Below are positions 9,622 to 22,255 of a stretch of 64,000 nt of DNA, piece by piece. The notes under the pieces were generated by a model, which saw only the letters and a program-made list of their open reading frames with translations, had not been told where the DNA came from and made no database searches. Both the position numbers and the translations under genes were made by a program. The first letter of the stretch is position 1. Each line of letters starts with the position of its first letter. The DNA lies in the NCBI GenBank assembly GCA_024220505.1, contig JAKZZE010000036.1:1-64000 (forward strand). Reading direction: 5' to 3'. The DNA comes from Rhizopus arrhizus. Lineage: Eukaryota; Mucoromycota; Mucoromycetes; Mucorales; Rhizopodaceae.

Positions 9622-11704
9622 ATGAATTCTTCTATTAATCAATCCCCTGCCAAAAACGTTGAAAAGGATTCAGCTGATGAAGTAGCTAAGTCCTTGGATA
9701 GAATGGATCTTGAAACCCTCGAAAGTAGAGCGTCAAACTCATCCATCCATCCTCGTGATGATGCATCCATTGAAACTGATGCTGAGATGGATGAAGTTAC
9801 TGACTCTTCTCCTGCTGTTCCTTCTTCGGACCCTTCCAATTATATGGAGAGGTTGATGGCTCAAAAATCCTTGTTCTTTGATTTAATTGAAAAATTAAAT
9901 AATAATAAAGCGAGTTTTATTTTAGAAAATAAGCTAACTTCACTTGAAGAAAACGAAAAGCAATTGAGCTATGCTGTATCAGTTTTAAATGATGTTAACG
10001 CTCTTATTGCTTTCCAGTTAGAACTGCATAATCATGAGTTGAAGGGCAATGGATCTAGAAATTCATCACCCAACGATAGACTTATCCCAAGCCGTGAAAT
10101 CCCAAAATTCAACGTCAACCCTACCGCTAGTACTCTGTATCAGCTCACTCTTCGCGAAGGTGATAAAAACGTCAGACCAAGTAATGAACCATCTTTGGAT
10201 ATGTTTATTAGAGATTTCCAAAGAAAATTCTTGGATTATGATGTATCTGTAGAGGATCATTGGTTGCACTACCTGGAAGTTTCTTTTGAAAAGTCTGACA
10301 GTGATACCGACCATGACTGGTTCGAAAGATTCATCAAAAGACGTTGTATGGATAAGAAAACCGCTTTGAATTGGGATCAGGCAAAAGAAGTCTTGAAACA
10401 ACGCTTCGATCTTGCTTCACAAACTACACCAGAGATGTGGTTTAAAAATCTTATCAATTTCAAACAAGAACGTTGTGAAACTTTGACCCAAGCAATGGAT
10501 CGATATCGTCTTTTCTCTCTTGGTGCAAAGGTTAACATGCATGATAACACTTTCTTGATTGGACATTTCATTTCGAGGCTTTACACTGTCAAGTTTCAGG
10601 AAATTGTCCAAGCTACTGTCAAAAAAAATCTTCCCTCGCTTGTCTCTACTAGCTCCAATATCACTGGAGAAAGTATTTATTCAACACGCAACTTGCCTAT
10701 TCCTCTGCCTAAGGAATGGAATGTTCTGGAGTCAATTCTAATTAAAGAAATGGCTAACTTAGAATCTGCTTTGTTGAACATCCTTAAGGATAAGAAAAAG
10801 AAAGACAATACCAAAAAACTCGTTGAACAGGATGATAACGCCAATACTAAAAAAAGAAAAATGGTACATCAAAGTGAACATAAGATCCAAAAAGTTTCAA
10901 AAACATCTGTTGAATTTGAGCAAGAAATTGCAGATTTAAAGAAACAAGGTATATGCACATTTTGCAAAACTGCCAAGTACTCTCCTCGTCATTATTCATC
11001 TTGTTCTGTAAGACTTGAACATATCAAAAGAAAATATGGCAAAAAAATTGTAAGTAATTCTTCTAAAGGGAATGACAAAACTGTTAGCAATTTAGAGCTG
11101 TCCAACTCGATCACTAGCATTAGTCAGATAAATAAATCTCCTAAAAACAGAGTTACTGATTTATCTTTATCTCCTAGTAATAATGAATCTACCTCGCACT
11201 CGTATGAGCAATGTGAATCATCTGATGACGAAATTGAATTTCTTTATAAGCATTATGACAGAAATATAATCTGTTCAAATAAAAATATAAATACTAGTTT
11301 TGATGAAGAGTATAACAAAAATGTCTTTGCCATTCGTAACAATAAAGTTGGAGAAGATGATAGTCTATTCGAATCGGATAATGTGGCTTATTCCCCCTTT
11401 ACTCCAATCACGCTTAATAATGTGAACGCTTATGGTATCATAGATACTGGTGCACGTGTCTCTGTCATAAATAAAAAATTTGCAATAGACAATAATATTA
11501 AATTTCATTCAGTTCCTGGTAACCTAGTTTTAGCAAATGGCGACCAAATTCCCAGAATGAGATCTATTGATTATGTGAATGTCGAATACGACAACATTGA
11601 CCATATTATTAAACATAAGTTTCATATTATTGACGATCATGCTTCCTCTCACAATTGTAAAATTCTTATTGGGACAGATTTGCTTCCTAAACTTTCCATT
11701 CATT
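9622..11704 (+). pseudogene. Ty3/Gypsy gag-protease ORF, family A, truncated
   Basis: About 694 codons are retroelement sequence; the frame then runs about 15 codons into the tandem repeat and stops at 11751. Residues 1-130 are acidic and Ser-rich. About 160-340 is a capsid-like region with the retrotransposon-gag pattern. A basic Lys-rich segment precedes a zinc knuckle CTFCKTAKYSPRHYSSC (about 447). An aspartic protease begins with the DTG of GIIDTGARVS (about 610) and is cut after LIGTDLLPKL. Reverse transcriptase, RNase H and integrase are missing, replaced by the array at 11705-12590. The ATG at 9622 begins both copies of this gag (see 42678-43144). It is non-autonomous in this form. Confidence 0.85.
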
Positions 11705-12590
11705 TCACAATTCTGAAATTAAGCGGGCAACCACAGGATTTTAGGGTATAACCTTAGAAATAATCAGAGATCCAACCTTAACTTTAGTCATAGGCCAAAT
11801 TTTAGCTATAAGCCTATCCATAGGCATAAACATAGTGGGCTATGTGTAAAAATGGCTTTGTATGATTTGTAGACCAAATGGGGTGTGTCTAGTGTTGATT
11901 ATCACTCCGCTTAACTTTAGCCATAAGCCAAATTTTAGCTATAAGCCTAGCCATAGGCACCAAAATAGTGGGCTATGTGTAAAAATCACTTTATCTCGTT
12001 TATATACCCAATGGGGTGCGCCTAGTGTTCGTTATTACTCCGAAACGTAACCGGCCAACACTGAATTTCATATTTTTGCTATAGCCGTGATTCTAACTTT
12101 AGTTATCGTCATGAAAAGTGCCCTAACCACAACTCGGAAATTAAGCGGGCAACCACAGGATTTTAGGGTATAACCTTAGAAATAATCAGAGATCCAACCT
12201 TAACTTTAGTCATAGGCCAAATTTTAGCTATAAGCCTATCCATAGGCATAAACATAGTGGGCTATGTGTAAAAATGGCTTTGTATGATTTGTAGACCAAA
12301 TGGGGTGTGTCTAGTGTTGATTATCACTCCGCTTAACTTTAGCCATAAGCCAAATTTTAGCTATAAGCCTAGCCATAGGCACGAAAATAGTGGGCTATGT
12401 GTAAAAATCGCTTTATCTCGTCTATATGCCCAGTGGGGTGCGCCTAGTGTTGGTTATCACTCCGAAAAGTAACCGGACAACACTGGATTTTACTTTTACG
12501 CTATAGACGTGACTCTAACTTTAGTTATCGTCGTGAATTAAGCGGGCAACCACAGGATTTTGGGGTTTAACCACAACCGATATGAACAAT
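11705..12590. repeat. Higher-order tandem repeat array, locus 2, inside element A
   Basis: The same GAAATTAAGCGGGCAACCAC box and 133-bp subunits as locus 1 begin abruptly at CACAATTCTG within the protease coding region and end near GGGGTTTAACCACAACC at about 12585. Two nearly identical modules of about 420 bp (11712-12130 and 12132-12555) are present. No duplicated target bases or inverted ends were found at the junctions. Confidence 0.88.
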
Positions 12591-13965
12591 ACATCAAAGG
12601 TGATCATTGCAGAGGTCTCATATTTATTTATAGAGATATAGTTTTACTGTAATTCAGTAGTATTAAATTTATCTATGAGTATTTACTTTTTGTATAAATA
12701 CAACAAAAACTTTTATACAATTGATACGTCGCTTTATGAACTCCTTATATACAGCTCCAAAATCAAACAATAAGAATCCTTAATACTCAGTTTGAAGTTC
12801 CAGAGGAAGAACAAGTTTCAATTGATGTTGTTACATTACCGACATTATACAAGTGCCGCTAAACAAGAATAAATTTTTCATCAAGTAAAATCAATTCAAC
12901 TTTTGTGTTAAGAGATTTGAATCTTTTCCCATCATATTCAGTATTATATTGATTGACTTACATAAGTGCACTACTTTACAAAAAAGAAATGATGGAGTTT
13001 AGTTAAGTGTACTGCGGTAATCCAAAAAAAAAAGAAAAAAAAAGGCAAATTAATGATATTCTTAATCAAAGATAGGACAAAAAGCTCATAAGTAAAAGCA
13101 TAGATATTGAATAATAAATTGTAATTAGCACACAAAGGTAAATGAAGTAAAGCATTTTTAGTTGACGTCTCAGCTAGATTTTTTTTTTCAAAGTACTTAA
13201 TCAAAAAAAAAATTACAATTTCAGTGCAATTTCTAAAACCGCTTTCTATAACCTAAAGTAAGTCTCTGTATGCTCTATGAATAAAACGAAGATCCTGTAA
13301 GTAGGTTTGTTCAACTTAAGACAGTTTGTAAAAGTAAGTATTCTTTTGCAATGTCACTTTAACATTCTTTTTTTTTAACATGCAAGTAATTCCGACATTG
13401 CAATTCTCTAATTTCAACATTACTTTCTTTTTTTTCTAAATCTATCAAAATGTTCGATTTTATTTCATTAACAATAATCCTTTCTTATAGTCTCTGTTAT
13501 AAGGAATCTCAAGACATGTAAATTCACTTGATGTTGATATTGTTGTTTCTTTTTGCAATTAAAAATAAAAATGATTACCAAACCCATTCCCTTCTATTTT
13601 CTGCTTAGCTTTAGTCCTTTGAACATTGCACTATCATCTTTGATAGATGCTATTTTCCTTACGGTCAAAAAAAGAAATACCATTTTCTTTTTTCTTTTTT
13701 CTTTTTTTTTTTCCTTTTTCCTTGTTCATTTTTGTTTCTAGCTTTTATCTTTTATTTAACGTTTATATTTATTACTTCCCTATAGACCATTCTTTTATTT
13801 CAATTGTAAATAATTAATATTACACTTCGTTGGATAAAAGCATTAAACTCATGTTCCCTTTCACAATTTAAGTAATGTTGCTCTCTATCTTTTCATTATA
13901 AACGTACAAAATTATTTTTTTTGGGTAGATGTACTAAGTACTTTCTTTTTTTTTTGCAGTATAGC
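12591..13965. other. AT-rich stretch without a gene
   Basis: Homopolymer A/T runs and pyrimidine-rich tracts; no coding region, no recognisable continuation of the element A pol gene, and no terminal repeat. Confidence 0.5.
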
Positions 13966-14049
13966 AAATCAAGTATGCCTGGCAAGAGGACGTCGCAGCT
14001 CAAGCAGTTAAACTTCCGAGCTCACAGTCCAATGGATTTACGTTATTGA
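13966..14049 (+). other. Possible short terminal exon
   Basis: A strong 3' splice-site-like TTTTTTTTTTGCAG (about 13947-13960) is followed by a small island of clearly higher GC that encodes MPGKRTSQLKQLNFRAHSP and a few more residues to TGA at about 14047. It stands out from AT-rich surroundings, as a last exon or an exon remnant would. No upstream exon could be identified and I do not recognise the peptide. Confidence 0.25.
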
Positions 14050-14622
14050 CCTTTGTTGAAATTAAAAAATCATACACTGAATTTGAAAACTTTTCATTTT
14101 CCCAATTTATAAGTTTGCATGGATTCATGTAGTACAAAAGAGACAAAATTTTTTTTACAAGAAATACAATTTCTTTTTATTCAATATACAGATTATAAAC
14201 ATATACATATCGTTATAGATATAACATATATTTTTTTCTAGGTTTTTTTTGATACAAATATTATATCTCTATCCTGCAAATTCAAATTTGTATTATTTTA
14301 TTCGAAGTTCAACTGTTAAAACACCCGAAGTATAATAATTTAGAATATAGGGTTTGGGTGCAGTGCCGACACAGCAAATAATTGGAGATATTAAACGCAG
14401 TTTTTTAGCATAAATGAGCGCAACTACGCGAAGTTTAACGCAAATCCGCGGAATTTTATTGCTGTTTTAAACGATTTTCGAGGCAGAGCAGTAATCGTTA
14501 AATAACTTTTACGCAAGCAAGAGGAGGTCATTTAGTGTTCTTTTACTGAAGCATTTTTTACGTTTTAATCAATGATAGTCAACGTTTGGGCAACGAATGA
14601 TACTTTTTAAAACATTACTTTA
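14050..14622. other. Non-coding stretch
   Basis: No ORF or repeat structure beyond a slightly GC-richer patch at about 14350-14520 was seen. Confidence 0.45.
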
Positions 14623-16251
14623 CAGTAGCGGACAAAACTGGTGCACAAAACTTTTTTTCAGCTTTTAACTACCATTACCTGCTCATGGTAGTTGCAATAG
14701 TCATGAAACTGTACTAGAAGGAGGATATACTAGTTATTGTAATTTATGTATGTTCTAAGCATGACAGTGTTAAAACTGAGCGATGAGCGTGTTTTAAATT
14801 TATAAAATTTTATATTTTCTAAAAACCGCAAAAGTGGCTAAAATCTTAGACTTTATATAATCATCTCATCTCTTGATATCATCGGATGTTCTTCTTTGCA
14901 TATGCTAATAATATGCGTGTATATCATTTTCAGTAAAAGAACCCGGCTCTTTAACTATTCTTTTCCAAAGATCATCGACCCTTTTTGATCTAGTGTCGTA
15001 TCATCATACCTTTGCCATCAATTGCCACCTGGCATGCTTAAGCGGACTTAGGCCGGGATTAGTGGCGGCTAAACTTGTAGCACAGAAGCGCTGTTATCAA
15101 ATATTGAGTTTGTGACATGCGTTGACTTGTGCCTTGTGTCATTGTCATACTGAAACGAGAGATTACGACGTTATAGACTACTATACGCTAGGCTTTTGTG
15201 GTATGAAGTAAGCGAAATATATGTGTATATTTATGAGTTCATTATACCATCGTATACCTGACACACATATTCTGGTCCTCAATATCTAATACAGCCTTAA
15301 AACATAACAGAGCAGCCAGCATGCTTCATTGTTTGATCACCGTGAAAAAATCGCTAAGGTTGCTCGACTTGCTTTCAATATTAGTGTATACTGTCTGCAT
15401 CCATAATGTTCATATTTGTTTCATTGCTAAAGATAGAAGACTTCCAGCCCTCTATAGTATACAATGGCTTGTCGTGATACCACATTCATCGCTTTTTCCG
15501 ACTTATACAGCTGATGAAATTCTTCGATTCCTTACTTCCAGACTCAAAATCTAGCTTCCTACTGTGCCTTTAGACTGACAGTCTGCTAACACTGTATCTT
15601 AAGGTCCTCAAAATGTGCTGAGCATCAGGAACTGTGTGTAGCGGACCTTGTCCAAGCTCTAGGTTGATGACTGAACTAATAACTTTTCAGGCTAATAGCG
15701 GAATACCTTCATGATCACAAGACATTAAGTTTCTTTCTTCCCTCTTTCTCCTGTTGATTGTCCATTTAGAGATTCTTGTTACTCTAGAAATATCTGTTGT
15801 CGTACGAACTAAGTGTATTCGAGATCTCAGAGTTTCATTTTTACAGTTGCTTATTTTCTTAAACATATAAGGCTAGTACTTTGTTATAGTGAATAGGGTA
15901 AAAACAAAAGGGGGGCTCAATGGGAAATACAAAATAAGTACAGTTTTATATATTTTTTAAGAGCTACTAGAATTTACTAATCTGCTGTGAAATCTGAAAG
16001 CAAACGGGAGAGATTTGGGGAAAATTGAAAGAAGGCTAGACAAGCACTACATTTTTGGCGAAAATTGAAATATGCAAAAAATCACTAAAAATGACCTTAT
16101 GCCTGAGGGATGTCCGGCACAGTTCCGGTTTACATAACGTAATGTATATTTTACACTGTCTTTCAGATGGTATATACCACAAAAGTCGCAGACATATGGC
16201 GGAGATACAATGTTAATTTTAAGTTTTGTGCACCAGTTTTGTCCGCTACTG
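14623..16251 (-). mobile_element. Dead Tc1/mariner element, lineage 4, copy a
   Basis: The ends CAGTAGCGGACAAAACTGG and the inverse complement, flanked by TA (14621-14622, 16252-16253), define a 1629-bp element. It is the reverse complement of the 1630-bp element at 31593-33222. The minus strand carries transposase remnants: an HTH, a GW-K-x-A-M-FSNET block (Asp replaced by Asn where others have FSDET), a DNDTRHKS block and a garbled copy of the PDLNPIEH block. Stops and frameshifts interrupt all of them. Inferred non-autonomous. Confidence 0.85.
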
Positions 16252-16263
16252 TATATGTCTTTT

Positions 16264-16460
16264 TGTTCTTTTATCGACCGCTCATATTGCCTTATATACT
16301 TCTTCATCGAACACTCCTATTGCCTTATATACTTCTTTATTGACCACTCATATTGCCTTATATATTTCTTTATGAACCACTTATATAGCTTATATACTTC
16401 TTTATGAACCACTCATATAGCTTATATACTTCTTTATTGACCATTCATATTGCAATAAAT
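16264..16460. repeat. 33-bp minisatellite
   Basis: Five to six tandem units of the type CATATTGCCTTATATACTTC plus TTTATTGACCACT start directly beside the right TIR of the dead Tc1 element. Units diverge slightly (GCC/GCT, TTG/ATG). Confidence 0.85.
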
Positions 16461-16816
16461 ATTGCTTTATATATACAAAAAAATAGGGATTTTGTTTATA
16501 AAAAATAGCTTTTTTTTTATTTGAATAAAATAATAATAACAAAATATGATATTTCTTTGCTTGTAGCATTTTAAAAGTGTACTTGACTTACCTAATGTCA
16601 CCAGAATAGCAGCATCTAATCTAAAAATACATCAATTAACCTTGTGGAACTTTAAAATTTTTCAAAAAAAAAAAGAAAAAAAAAGCCGAGCCCAAGGATT
16701 CAAAGACGTAAGGATTCAAAGGATTCAAGGACTTGGACACTCAAAGCAAAAGAAAAGACATCAGTACTTAAGAACCAAAGCAAAGACAGAAAAGAGATAG
16801 AAGAGGCCAAAGCAAA

Positions 16817-17185
16817 GCAGCATTCATCTATGACAATTATTAGCTATCGTGTATATGTAGTAAAAGTAATAGTACCTTTCTTTAGATAGACCATGGGAAG
16901 AAAACTAGCTAAGCGTATACTCACAAGTAAAAAAAGCAGCAGGCATCTATAACAATTATTAGTTATTGAGTATATGTAGTAAAAGTAATAGTACCTTTCT
17001 TTAGATGGGCTAAGAGAAGAAAACTAGCTAAGCTTTACCAACAAGTAAAAAAAAAAAAAAGGAAACAGTACGCATCTATAATAAATATTAGCTATTGAGT
17101 GTATGTAGTAAAAGTAATAGTATCTTGCTTTAGATGGACCATTAAAAAAAAAGAAAAGAAAAAAAGACACCAGTCAAGCTTATAC
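16817..17185. repeat. Three tandem units of about 120 bp
   Basis: The segment CATCTATRACAATTATTAGY... then GTATATGTAGTAAAAGTAATA and GTACCTTTCTTTAGATRG recurs at about 16826, 16945 and 17072. Units are separated by A-rich spacers of variable length. Short GGATTCAAAG repeats precede the block at 16690-16730. Confidence 0.85.
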
Positions 17186-18909
17186 CAACAAGTAAAAGAA
17201 GAAGCAATGATAATCCTGGGAAAAAGACTTTATAAAGACCATTTAAAACATCAAGAAAGCAATCAATACAATATTACTAAAGTACAAGTACCGTTAGAAC
17301 AGGAATACAATTTATATAATATTAAGAACTTACCTTTTATAAAAAAGAGAAGAAAAAAAAGAAAAAAAAAAGAAAAGTGCTTTTTTGTAGCCTTATTTTA
17401 CCAATGTTACACTTATTCAATGTCTATCCATATTAGAAATCAAAAACTGTTGCTTTTCATATAGTTTACATTTAATGGTATCCCAAAAGATAACTAATAC
17501 ATTGCTTGAGTAAGTTTTATTACTTGAATGCAATATGTTTAGGAGGAAGGTTGTTATTTTATTTTATTTTATTTTTACTTGAAATAAAAAAAAAAGTCGG
17601 TATCTTAACAAATTATAGCAGTAAAACAATATCTTTTTTTTTTCTCCCTTGTTTTGTTTCATGGAATACACTAGATGCCAAAGGCACAAAGCAAAAAAAA
17701 AGGGAAAGCTCAAGCACTAGTCAAATGTAAGCTTATAAAAATAATAATAACAACCAAGTCTAATGTCAGTTTTTTTTTTTTTTTTTTTTTTTTACATTAG
17801 GAATTCCTAATGGGCCACATTCGGATGACGAACATGAGCCACATGAGCAAAGTTGTTCGTTTTAACACGATAAAACTATAAGAATATCAAACTTATATTA
17901 CTGCTTGTTGTTGAAAAGCCCTTTTTGATAAAGGAAGTTGGCAATGTTAACATCTCTAATGGCTAATGGCTAATGGCTAATGGCTAATTGCAAATTACAC
18001 CCATGTGTAAACATAAAGTAAGTAATGAACTAATATAAGCTTAAAAACATATATTCTCTTGTATTATTTGCCATAAAAAATAATAAAGCAATCTATTTAC
18101 TTGAAAAACAAAAAAAACTGTGCTTGTATCTATTAATTATAATTGCCTTCTAACAAGATGTTAACAAAGCTTCTTTTTTTTTTTATTCTTTTTAAAATAT
18201 ACACGTATTCTTTTGTTATAATGTAAAAGCATTTGTATTTTTATAAAACATATTTGCTCTTAGATTATTGTTTTCATTTGAATAAGGAACTTTTTATTAC
18301 TATGCTCTCTTTTTTTTTTTTTTTTTTTTCACTAGGTCTTTTTTTGACTTTGTCTTTTTTTTTTTTTACTTTTAATTCTTCAGCTTCTTTTTTTTTCCCA
18401 AACGCAACTATTTTGTTACGTTCTGTTACACGCTTTAAATGAACTAAGCTAAAGATCACAGACTACCTTCCTAATATGTATTCTTTTGATCAAAATAATC
18501 ACAATGTGCTTTTGATTTCCGCATTTTGCCCTCAAAAATAAAATAAAATAAAATATCGGTCTTTCAACGATAGAGGAGAACAGGCTTTCCAAAAAGAGAT
18601 TATTTGAAAAAAAAAGACACTTTTTTAAAACATGAATAACTCTATGAATACTTACACCACAAAAAAAATAATAAAATTGTTAAATTTTTTTATTTTTTTC
18701 GCGTCTAAATCTTTTTTTAAAATTCAAAAAGGTGCAATACAAAGCATTTTAATTTTTTTCGTTTATTCAAAGTTATTTAGAACGTTGAAATTTTGATGTT
18801 AGCAGTGACTGTCAATGACTGATAACGATGAAAATCACCAATTATTTGCAGTGCGAACCGAGTTGAGTTTATCGCCCACAATTACCAGTCACCTGTCAAA
18901 GCATCAAAT
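17186..18909. other. Low-complexity non-coding stretch
   Basis: Poly-A/T tracts (for example T run at about 17770-17792) and four to five copies of the heptamer TAATGGC at 17957-17988. Lys- or Phe-rich ORFs here follow the homopolymers and are not supported as genes. Confidence 0.5.
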
Positions 18910-18992
18910 CCGGCCTTAGCTCAGTTGGTAGAGCGGAAGACTGTAGTTAATCTGTCATCTTTAGGTCACTAGTTCGAATCTGGTAGGCCGGA
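18910..18992 (+). tRNA. tRNA-Tyr (anticodon GTA) with 10-nt intron
   Basis: The sequence folds as a cloverleaf: acceptor CCGGCCT/AGGCCGG with discriminator A, D arm GCTC...GAGC with box A TAGCTCAGTTGG, anticodon stem GAAGA/TCTTT, and T arm ACTAG-TTCGAAT-CTGGT (box B). Anticodon GTA is at 18943-18945. The 17 bases between the anticodon stem halves leave a 10-nt intron (18947-18956) at the standard position one base 3' of the anticodon, as is usual for eukaryotic tRNA-Tyr. A T4 stretch at about 19000 may terminate Pol III. Confidence 0.93.
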
Positions 18993-19899
18993 ATTTCATT
19001 TTGCACCGCATTGTCACATCTTTTTATTTTATTGTTGTGACGCAGTTGGTGTAACTTTTGCGGAAGAAGGGACTCAGTCGTAGGAGGGACCTCAGTCCTA
19101 GTGTAACGAAAATGGCAATAAGGATACACAGAGATTAGCCGAGTCAAGTCAGAAAGATAAAAAAAATTAAAAATATAAAAAATGTTAAAAAGATAAAAAA
19201 AGTTGAAAATATTGTGACGAAAATAGAAATTTTTTCAATCAAACTGTACCACTTGACGAAGAAAGTTCGGACCTGAACTAAGTTCATGTCCTCAATATTT
19301 TTGATAAACTCAATGAAATTGAATAACTCAACTAAATTCACAATTCAAAGGAAAACACAAAAATCTAAAAACATCACAAAATCAAGAAAACCAAAAACAT
19401 ATAAATATCAACAATTTATCAAGAATTATTATTATTATTATTATCTTACCTTATCCAAATAAATCTCCTTTGAAACAAAATACTTCTTTTATTTTATAAA
19501 TAGGAAGAATCAATAATCCCTTGAATCATATACTTCATTGTAATCTCTTTTTTATTTTATCTTTTATCTTTCATCTTTTTATTTTACTTTTATTCAATTC
19601 AGACTGATCTACTTAACAAGATCTGGTGGTCACTCTACTCAAGCGAACTTACAACTCAAATTATCTACTCTTTTTGGATATTACTTTGTCCGATACCTTA
19701 TTCAATTATCAAAACTTTGTCTCAAAAACTTATATCAAACCTACTTAAACCCGAAAGCCTAACAATCTCACAATATAAAAAAAGTCAAAAAAATAAGAAA
19801 AGCTAAAAAGAAAACAAAAAAATATTATTCATATATATATACCATCTTTTGTGAAGAAATTGTCAGTCAGTTTAAATAAATCATATATTTTTACTCAAT
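18993..19899 (+). other. Non-coding, with a degenerate retroelement end
   Basis: From about 19480 to 19660 (CTTCATTGTAATC, GATCTACTTAACAAGATCTG, GTGGTCAC, CAAGCGAACTTA) it matches, inverted, the segment at about 39980-40090 upstream of the DIRS gag, although the order of blocks to its left differs. A TATAAATA and (ATT)n tract lie at 19390-19445. I infer a decayed terminal region of that retroelement group. Confidence 0.4.
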
Positions 19900-19933
19900 T
19901 GTTGTAAACATAGTTATTTTCTATATGATATCA
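19900..19933 (+). repeat. 34-bp fragment of LTR family B
   Basis: TGTTGTAAACATAGTTATTT and the following bases to GATATCA are identical to the first 34 bases of the family B LTR (compare 38393), after which similarity ends abruptly. Confidence 0.7.
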
Positions 19934-20028
19934 CACTACGGCGCAAAAAATCTCCGCATAACACTCATTGCAGGCGCGGATTAATAAAATAAAGATGCTA
20001 AAAATGTCGAGTTTAGCATAATTTGGAA

Positions 20029-20180
20029 TAACATTGGAATAACATTGGAGTAAAACATGATGCTACATGAACTCTCATACGCTTTCACATAACAATTTAA
20101 TTGGATGAGGCAAAATTGGAGTAAAATGGAGTAAAATTGGTCTAAAGTATAACAATTTAATTGGATGAGGCAGACATTAG
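20029..20180. repeat. Small tandem duplication
   Basis: AACAATTTAATTGGATGAGG is present twice, at about 20092 and 20151, with GGAGTAAAAY repeats between, giving a unit of about 60 bp. Confidence 0.7.
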
Positions 20181-21888
20181 CTGTTCTGTATATAAGCAGA
20201 GTATGGCTATGTTTAATCAATTATGTCCAGTAAAATGGGTAGGTTTATTATTGTATAGGGCAGTATAAATGGACAAATTTAAATGATTTAATAATACGAT
20301 GCTTTATTTATTTTATTATATTATTCATTTAATATACATTTGAATAAAAAAAAAGTAATAACAAAAAAAAAATAATAACAAATGAAAAGGAATAATAAAA
20401 GAAAAGGAATAATAAAAAAAAAAAGGAATGCAGAATGAACAGATCCAATATAATCGTACGTCATTACTTACCTGTCCTCGACAATATTCAATGCAACCCA
20501 TTTAGCAGATTTAATTACTTTCAACAATCTACATTGCAATCTATATTTAACAGAATAATTAATATTTAAACATATGCAATTTTATTTCTATTTACCAAAA
20601 TTGTTTTCCTTTTTTTTATCACATGATAGATAATTGTCTTATACAACCATTGTTACTTTTCCTCAAGTCCGTGCGCCTATGCTTTATTGGGTTTAATAAT
20701 ACTCTATCATCATTGCTGTTATCGTTAATATCATCACAGTTGCTTCATACAAAATCCACATTGCAAAATAAAACAAAGTATTAAAATCTAATAAAAAACA
20801 TCAGTTAAGAAAAAAGTAACAAGCAAACAAATTATACCTTTTGTCTTGTTCAAACATACTATCTATACAATATGTTGTTGGTTAAGGTTCAATCTATCTG
20901 AAGCAGCATAGAGTATAATTTTACCTAATATCAACAGCATACGCAATATGAAACAACACACCAAGCACAGTATACAAAAGCAGAGGATGAATGGTTGCGA
21001 CAAACTGGTCTACAGCATGATAGAGTATTGATTATACAGCTAGGTTGCACACTACAGATAGAGTCAGTAAGGTGTCAAGGTAAGTAGCGGAAAGGAATAC
21101 AAATAATGATATAAAGAAGAGCAAGGGTTGTTGCAAGTTGTAATGTAGCCATAACTAAGTTTTCTTTTCATTAGTGAACCATTCGTTAAAAACATCTTGT
21201 TTGACTAAAGCTCTCGCAATATTTGAAGTAAAAGAATACTAGAGCTTACTATAAGCAAAGATAAAAAGAAATGGTTAAAAGGAATACAACATTCAACAAC
21301 TTCATACCCATGCAACATAATAATTGTTTTTTTTTTTTTTTTTTTTTTTTTTTCATTTGTAATGCGTTGACTGTTTGAGCTGATTTAGTTTTAGCTATTT
21401 TGTTTTCAAAACATGGTGCATATCAGCAATAACTAAAAGCATCAAAAACTGTTAACAAAGTAGAGTAATAATGAATATACGAAAAAAAAAAAAGAAAAGA
21501 GCCATAAAAAAAAAAAAAAAAATAATGCTTTAAAATCCATGCAAGTTTATTTCATATAATTAACGTCATAGGACCAATGGCATTGAAGAATAATAACTAA
21601 GCTATATAAAAAAGTACCAACATTACCATCATGGAGATCTAGTCATGACACGACAATTCTAAACGACATTTAACAAACAATAGTAGAATTTATTTAACAA
21701 AAGATAAAACAATAAAAAGAAAAAGAAACAATTATATTCTTCTCTTTTTATTTTGACGAGGAGAAGTAGGACGAGTGCCAGAACGGGTGGTAGACATAAT
21801 GGTATGCTTTCCGATCTTTAATGCCTTTTTCTTCATTTCATTTATGTAGCCTTCTTTTTTTTTATTTTTTTATGCTTTTATGCCTATA
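20181..21888. other. AT-rich stretch without a gene
   Basis: Homopolymer runs (T run about 21328-21353, A runs about 21481-21524) and no coding region or repeat family of this window. Confidence 0.5.
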
Positions 21889-22255
21889 CAGTCCTACTGT
21901 CAACTGCCTAACAAAACCATAAAATGGCCTGCACAGTGCTATAATTACGTCAGAACTACGAAATAAAAACCATTAGATAGCCCATACGTCATAGTATAAG
22001 AAGAAAAGAATGATGTAATTTTAGCTTGTTACACAAAGATCTAAATCAAGAAAAATTGATTTTTGGTTAAATAGAAAATGATGTAAGTATAATTAAATGT
22101 ACTTTAAACCCTATTTTGGCGTACATGATGCAATGATAACGTACATAACGTATCATCATGACGTAGAGAAGCTAAAATGTATAAAAAAGCGATACTTTTC
22201 TCTTCATTTCCCCCATCACATCTCTACTTCTACACTTGACAACTACTTCTTTGTA

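Noticed and set aside
15321..15554. 77-codon ORF present in both copies of the dead Tc1 element (also 32291-32524)
   Set aside because: It lies antisense to the transposase remnant; the apparent conservation only reflects that both copies are the same element.
17099..17464. 121-codon ORF in the 120-bp tandem block
   Set aside because: Lys-rich translation of A-rich spacers crossing a non-coding tandem repeat; no domain.
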